A stretch of DNA of 17,428 bases from Aestuariivita sp049276915 (GTDB taxonomy: Bacteria > Pseudomonadota > Alphaproteobacteria > Rhodobacterales > Rhodobacteraceae). Where the stretch lies: assembly GCF_049276915.1 (NCBI RefSeq), contig NZ_JBASXK010000022.1, forward strand, positions 1 through 17,428, read 5' to 3'. Below the pieces are notes generated by a model that saw only the letters and a list, made by a program, of their open reading frames with translations, did not search any database and had not been told where the DNA came from. Numbering within the stretch: position 1 is the first letter of the stretch; every line of letters starts with the position of its first letter. This document shows positions 15,193-17,428 of this stretch, piece after piece. The translations under genes and the position numbers were made by a program.

Positions 15193-15773
15193 TCCAGATG
15201 CCCTCTCTCAAAGACCTTGCCTTGCTGTCTGTACAGAATCCGGCCGAGGCCGCGCGTCTGCTGATCTCGCTGCGGATCGATCGCAAAACCTTGTGGACGG
15301 GGCTGTTTCTGGTCGCTGTTCTCAACACGCTTCTGAATGGGCTGAACACTCTGCTTGTGCCGGGCCCATCGCCATTTCCGGGGCTGTTTGACGTACCGGC
15401 CGTGTACTTCTTCTTCATAAGCGGTGGTCTGGTTCTGACCGTGATCACGCTTTACTGGGTCGGCCGCAGCTTTGGCGGGCAGGCCAGCATGGAAGACGTG
15501 ATCGTCGTGGTCGTCTGGCTTCAGTTCTTGCGGGTTCTTGTTCAAGCAGCGGCACTTCTGTTGCTGCTGACGATTCCGATGCTGTCGATCATTCTGGTTT
15601 TTGCCGCGGCGCTGGTGGGGCTTTGGATCCTGGTTCACTTTGTCGATCAGGCGCATCAGTTTCAGTCGCCGGTCAAGGCCGCAGGCGTTTTGATCGCGGC
15701 CTTCGTCGGTATGGTCGTCGGCCTGTCGATCTTGTTGTCACTGATCGGCGGTGTCGGCGCGATGGGAGTTTGA
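15189..15773 (+). CDS. YIP1-like membrane protein (second of a pair)
   Basis: A 194-residue polytopic membrane protein with about five hydrophobic segments (roughly 36-57, 68-90, 104-128, 128-150 and 162-188). The soluble start IQMPSLKDLALLSVQNPAEAARLLISLR is typical of bacterial Yip1-domain proteins, as is the first-loop pattern ending in GPSPFPGL. Function of the family in bacteria is not established. Its ATG overlaps the previous stop (ATGA) and its TGA (15771-15773) lies one base before the sufS ATG, so it is locked into the SUF operon on both sides. The pair may form a membrane complex; a tie to Fe-S assembly is inferred from position only. Confidence 0.75.
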   Translation: MIQMPSLKDLALLSVQNPAEAARLLISLRIDRKTLWTGLFLVAVLNTLLNGLNTLLVPGPSPFPGLFDVPAVYFFFISGGLVLTVITLYWVGRSFGGQASMEDVIVVVVWLQFLRVLVQAAALLLLLTIPMLSIILVFAAALVGLWILVHFVDQAHQFQSPVKAAGVLIAAFVGMVVGLSILLSLIGGVGAMGV

Positions 15774-15774
15774 A

Positions 15775-16995
15775 ATGTATGATGTGAACGCCATCCGTGC
15801 GGACTTTCCGATCCTGTCGCGGCAGGTGAACGGCAAGCCGCTGGTTTATCTTGATAATGGGGCATCAGCGCAAAAACCGCAGGTGGTGATCGATGCGATC
15901 ACGCGGGCCTATTCCGAGGAATACGCCAATGTCCATCGCGGTTTGCACTATCTGTCAAATCTTGCGACCGAGAATTATGAAAGCGTGCGCGGTGTGATCG
16001 CGCGCTTTCTGGGCGTCGCGGATGAGGATGAGATTGTCCTGAATTCAGGCACCACCGAAGGCATCAACACCGTGGCATATGGCTGGGCCATGCCCCGGCT
16101 TGAGGCCGGCGATGAGATCGTTCTGTCGGTGATGGAGCATCATGCCAATATCGTGCCCTGGCATTTTCTGCGTGAGCGGCAGGGGGTGGTTCTGAAATGG
16201 GTGGACGTGGATTCGCGCGGCGATCTTGATCCGCAAAAAATGATTGATGCGATCGGGCCAAAGACGAAACTGGTGGCTGTCACGCATATGTCGAACGTGC
16301 TGGGCACGGTTGTCGATGTGAAGACAATCACCCGTGCCGCCCATGCCAAAGGCGTGCCGGTGCTGGTTGATGGCAGCCAGGCGGCTGTGCACATGCCGGT
16401 GGATGTTTCGGATATCGGTTGTGATTTTTATGCCATTACTGGCCACAAGCTGTACGGACCTTCCGGCTCCGGCGCGATCTATATGAAGCGTGAGCGCATG
16501 AATGAAATGCGCCCCTTCATCGGCGGCGGCGATATGATCAAGGAAGTGCACCGTGACCTTGTGATCTATAATGAACCGCCCATGATGTTCGAGGCCGGCA
16601 CACCGGGGATCGTGCAAACCATCGGGCTGGGGGTGGCGCTGGAATACATGATGGCCGTTGGCATGGATCAGATCGCGGCCCATGAAAGGCTCTTGCGCGA
16701 CTATACAAGCGCGCGTCTGGGCGGACTGAACTGGCTGCAGGTGCAGGGTACATCCGATACCAAGGGCGCAATCTTTTCCTTCACGCTGGATGGTGCCGCG
16801 CATGCGCATGATATCTCGACCATCCTGGACAAGAAGGGCGTGGCAGTGCGCGCCGGTCAGCATTGCGTGGGACCCTTGATGGAGCATCTGGGGCTGACCG
16901 CCACATGTCGTGCATCTTTTGGAATGTACAACACCACCGCCGAGGTGGATGTACTGGTCGAAGCCCTCGAGCTGGCACATGAGCTGTTTGCCTGA
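15775..16995 (+). CDS. sufS: Cysteine desulfurase SufS (class II)
   Basis: PLP enzyme that delivers sulfur to SufB, normally through SufE or SufU. Its 406 residues equal E. coli SufS in length. Seen: LVYLDNGASAQKPQ start, ANVHRGLHYLSNLAT, LNSGTTEGINTVAYGW, EHHANIVPW with the PLP-stacking histidine, LVAVTHMSNVLGT, DGSQAAVHMPVDV with the PLP aspartate, the Schiff-base lysine K225 in TGHKLYGPSG, and the catalytic cysteine C364 in RAGQHCVGPLM, the short-loop class II context. The ATG at 15775 is supported by GGGAG (15764-15768) 6 nt upstream; an in-frame GTG at 15751 would run inside the preceding gene. It is the last gene of the operon in this window, and no sufE, sufA or sufT follows. A second desulfurase of class I lies at the front of the same operon. 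Confidence 0.96.
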   Translation: MYDVNAIRADFPILSRQVNGKPLVYLDNGASAQKPQVVIDAITRAYSEEYANVHRGLHYLSNLATENYESVRGVIARFLGVADEDEIVLNSGTTEGINTVAYGWAMPRLEAGDEIVLSVMEHHANIVPWHFLRERQGVVLKWVDVDSRGDLDPQKMIDAIGPKTKLVAVTHMSNVLGTVVDVKTITRAAHAKGVPVLVDGSQAAVHMPVDVSDIGCDFYAITGHKLYGPSGSGAIYMKRERMNEMRPFIGGGDMIKEVHRDLVIYNEPPMMFEAGTPGIVQTIGLGVALEYMMAVGMDQIAAHERLLRDYTSARLGGLNWLQVQGTSDTKGAIFSFTLDGAAHAHDISTILDKKGVAVRAGQHCVGPLMEHLGLTATCRASFGMYNTTAEVDVLVEALELAHELFA

Positions 16996-17007
16996 GTGAT
17001 TTAGCGA

Positions 17008-17036
17008 TTGCGGGCTTATTCGCGCAAAGCTATACC
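17008..17036 (+). promoter_or_regulatory. Predicted promoter of tRNA-Arg(CCG)
   Basis: TTGCGG (17008-17013) and TATACC (17031-17036) are separated by 17 bp, and the tRNA begins 11 nt after the -10 hexamer. Spacing and position suit a tRNA promoter. It begins 13 nt after the sufS stop; no clear terminator for the suf operon was seen in between. Confidence 0.6.
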
Positions 17037-17047
17037 GCAAAACAGAA

Positions 17048-17124
<77 letters not shown>

Positions 17125-17428
17125 TATTTTCAATGACTTAACAGATGTAACGCCGCACCCGTGTCCCTTGAGTGTCCAGAATAGCGGGTACAAGATCGGA
17201 TCTCTCAGGCCCACTGGTGGTCAGGCCATATAGGGCAGTGGTGATTGGCAATTCATCGCTGGTTAAGGTAAACTGTAACTAGGGCGGCGCGGATCGATCT
17301 ACTTTGCTGCGCTACGGCCAGACCTTGGTACGAAGACACCCGCCGTCCTATCCTCCCGGTTACTTGGAGCTACCGACACGCTTCGGCATGTGCGCGCAGC
17401 ACTCCTCGAGCCACCCTATCCTCCGCGC
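17125..17428. other. About 300 bp without a recognisable gene after tRNA-Arg
   Basis: I see no convincing coding frame on either strand: stops are frequent and the codon pattern of the neighbours is absent. Base composition is more even than in the flanking operon. A 10-bp direct repeat CCTATCCTCC occurs at 17347-17356 and 17415-17424, and an imperfect hairpin with a TTCG loop lies near 17377-17392. No second copy of the tRNA 3' end is present. It may be the left edge of an element integrated at the tRNA, or plain spacer. Confidence 0.5.

Overview
The window looks like chromosome of a Rhodobacterales (Roseobacter/Rhodobacter group) alphaproteobacterium. This is inferred from the GC-rich codon use, the recA-alaS neighbourhood, a SUF operon headed by an IscR that lacks the usual cysteine ligands, a class V aminotransferase as second gene, and a hairpin repeat of the kind scattered through genomes of this family. 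No database search was possible, so family names rest on recognised motifs.

Left part (1-3600): the 3' end of recA with a strong terminator, then alaS followed closely by a small DUF1330 gene, ending in a 13-bp hairpin that serves as a terminator on both strands. Middle part (3589-7607): on the minus strand typA/bipA, then an lrp/AsnC-type regulator whose stop abuts an EmrE-like SMR transporter gene. Divergent from lrp is a small DUF6356-like gene. Next, also on the minus strand, is a pair made of an alpha/beta hydrolase gene and an 81-codon unknown.

Right part (7608-16995): one long, tightly packed plus-strand iron-sulfur assembly operon: iscR, a compact IscS/NifS-like cysteine desulfurase gene, sufB, two small membrane-protein genes, an FkbM-type methyltransferase gene, a YbjQ/UPF0145-like gene with an aberrant 3' end, sufC, sufD, two YIP1-like membrane-protein genes, and sufS. 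Most junctions overlap by 1-4 nt, so co-transcription is very likely. A sigma70-like promoter at 7658-7686 carries a TTTAGA-N5-TCTAAA palindrome over its -10 element. It is a good candidate for the iron-responsive IscR operator ('Iron-Rhodo box') of this group. A near copy lies inside the desulfurase gene.

SufB, SufC and SufD form the cluster scaffold and ATPase, SufS (and probably the NifS-like enzyme) supply sulfur, and IscR would sense the result. No sufA, sufT or sufE is present in the window: the operon is followed at once by tRNA-Arg(CCG) with its own promoter, then about 300 bp with no recognisable gene. The least explained part is the set of six non-SUF genes embedded in the operon (four membrane proteins, a methyltransferase, a decaying YbjQ-like gene).
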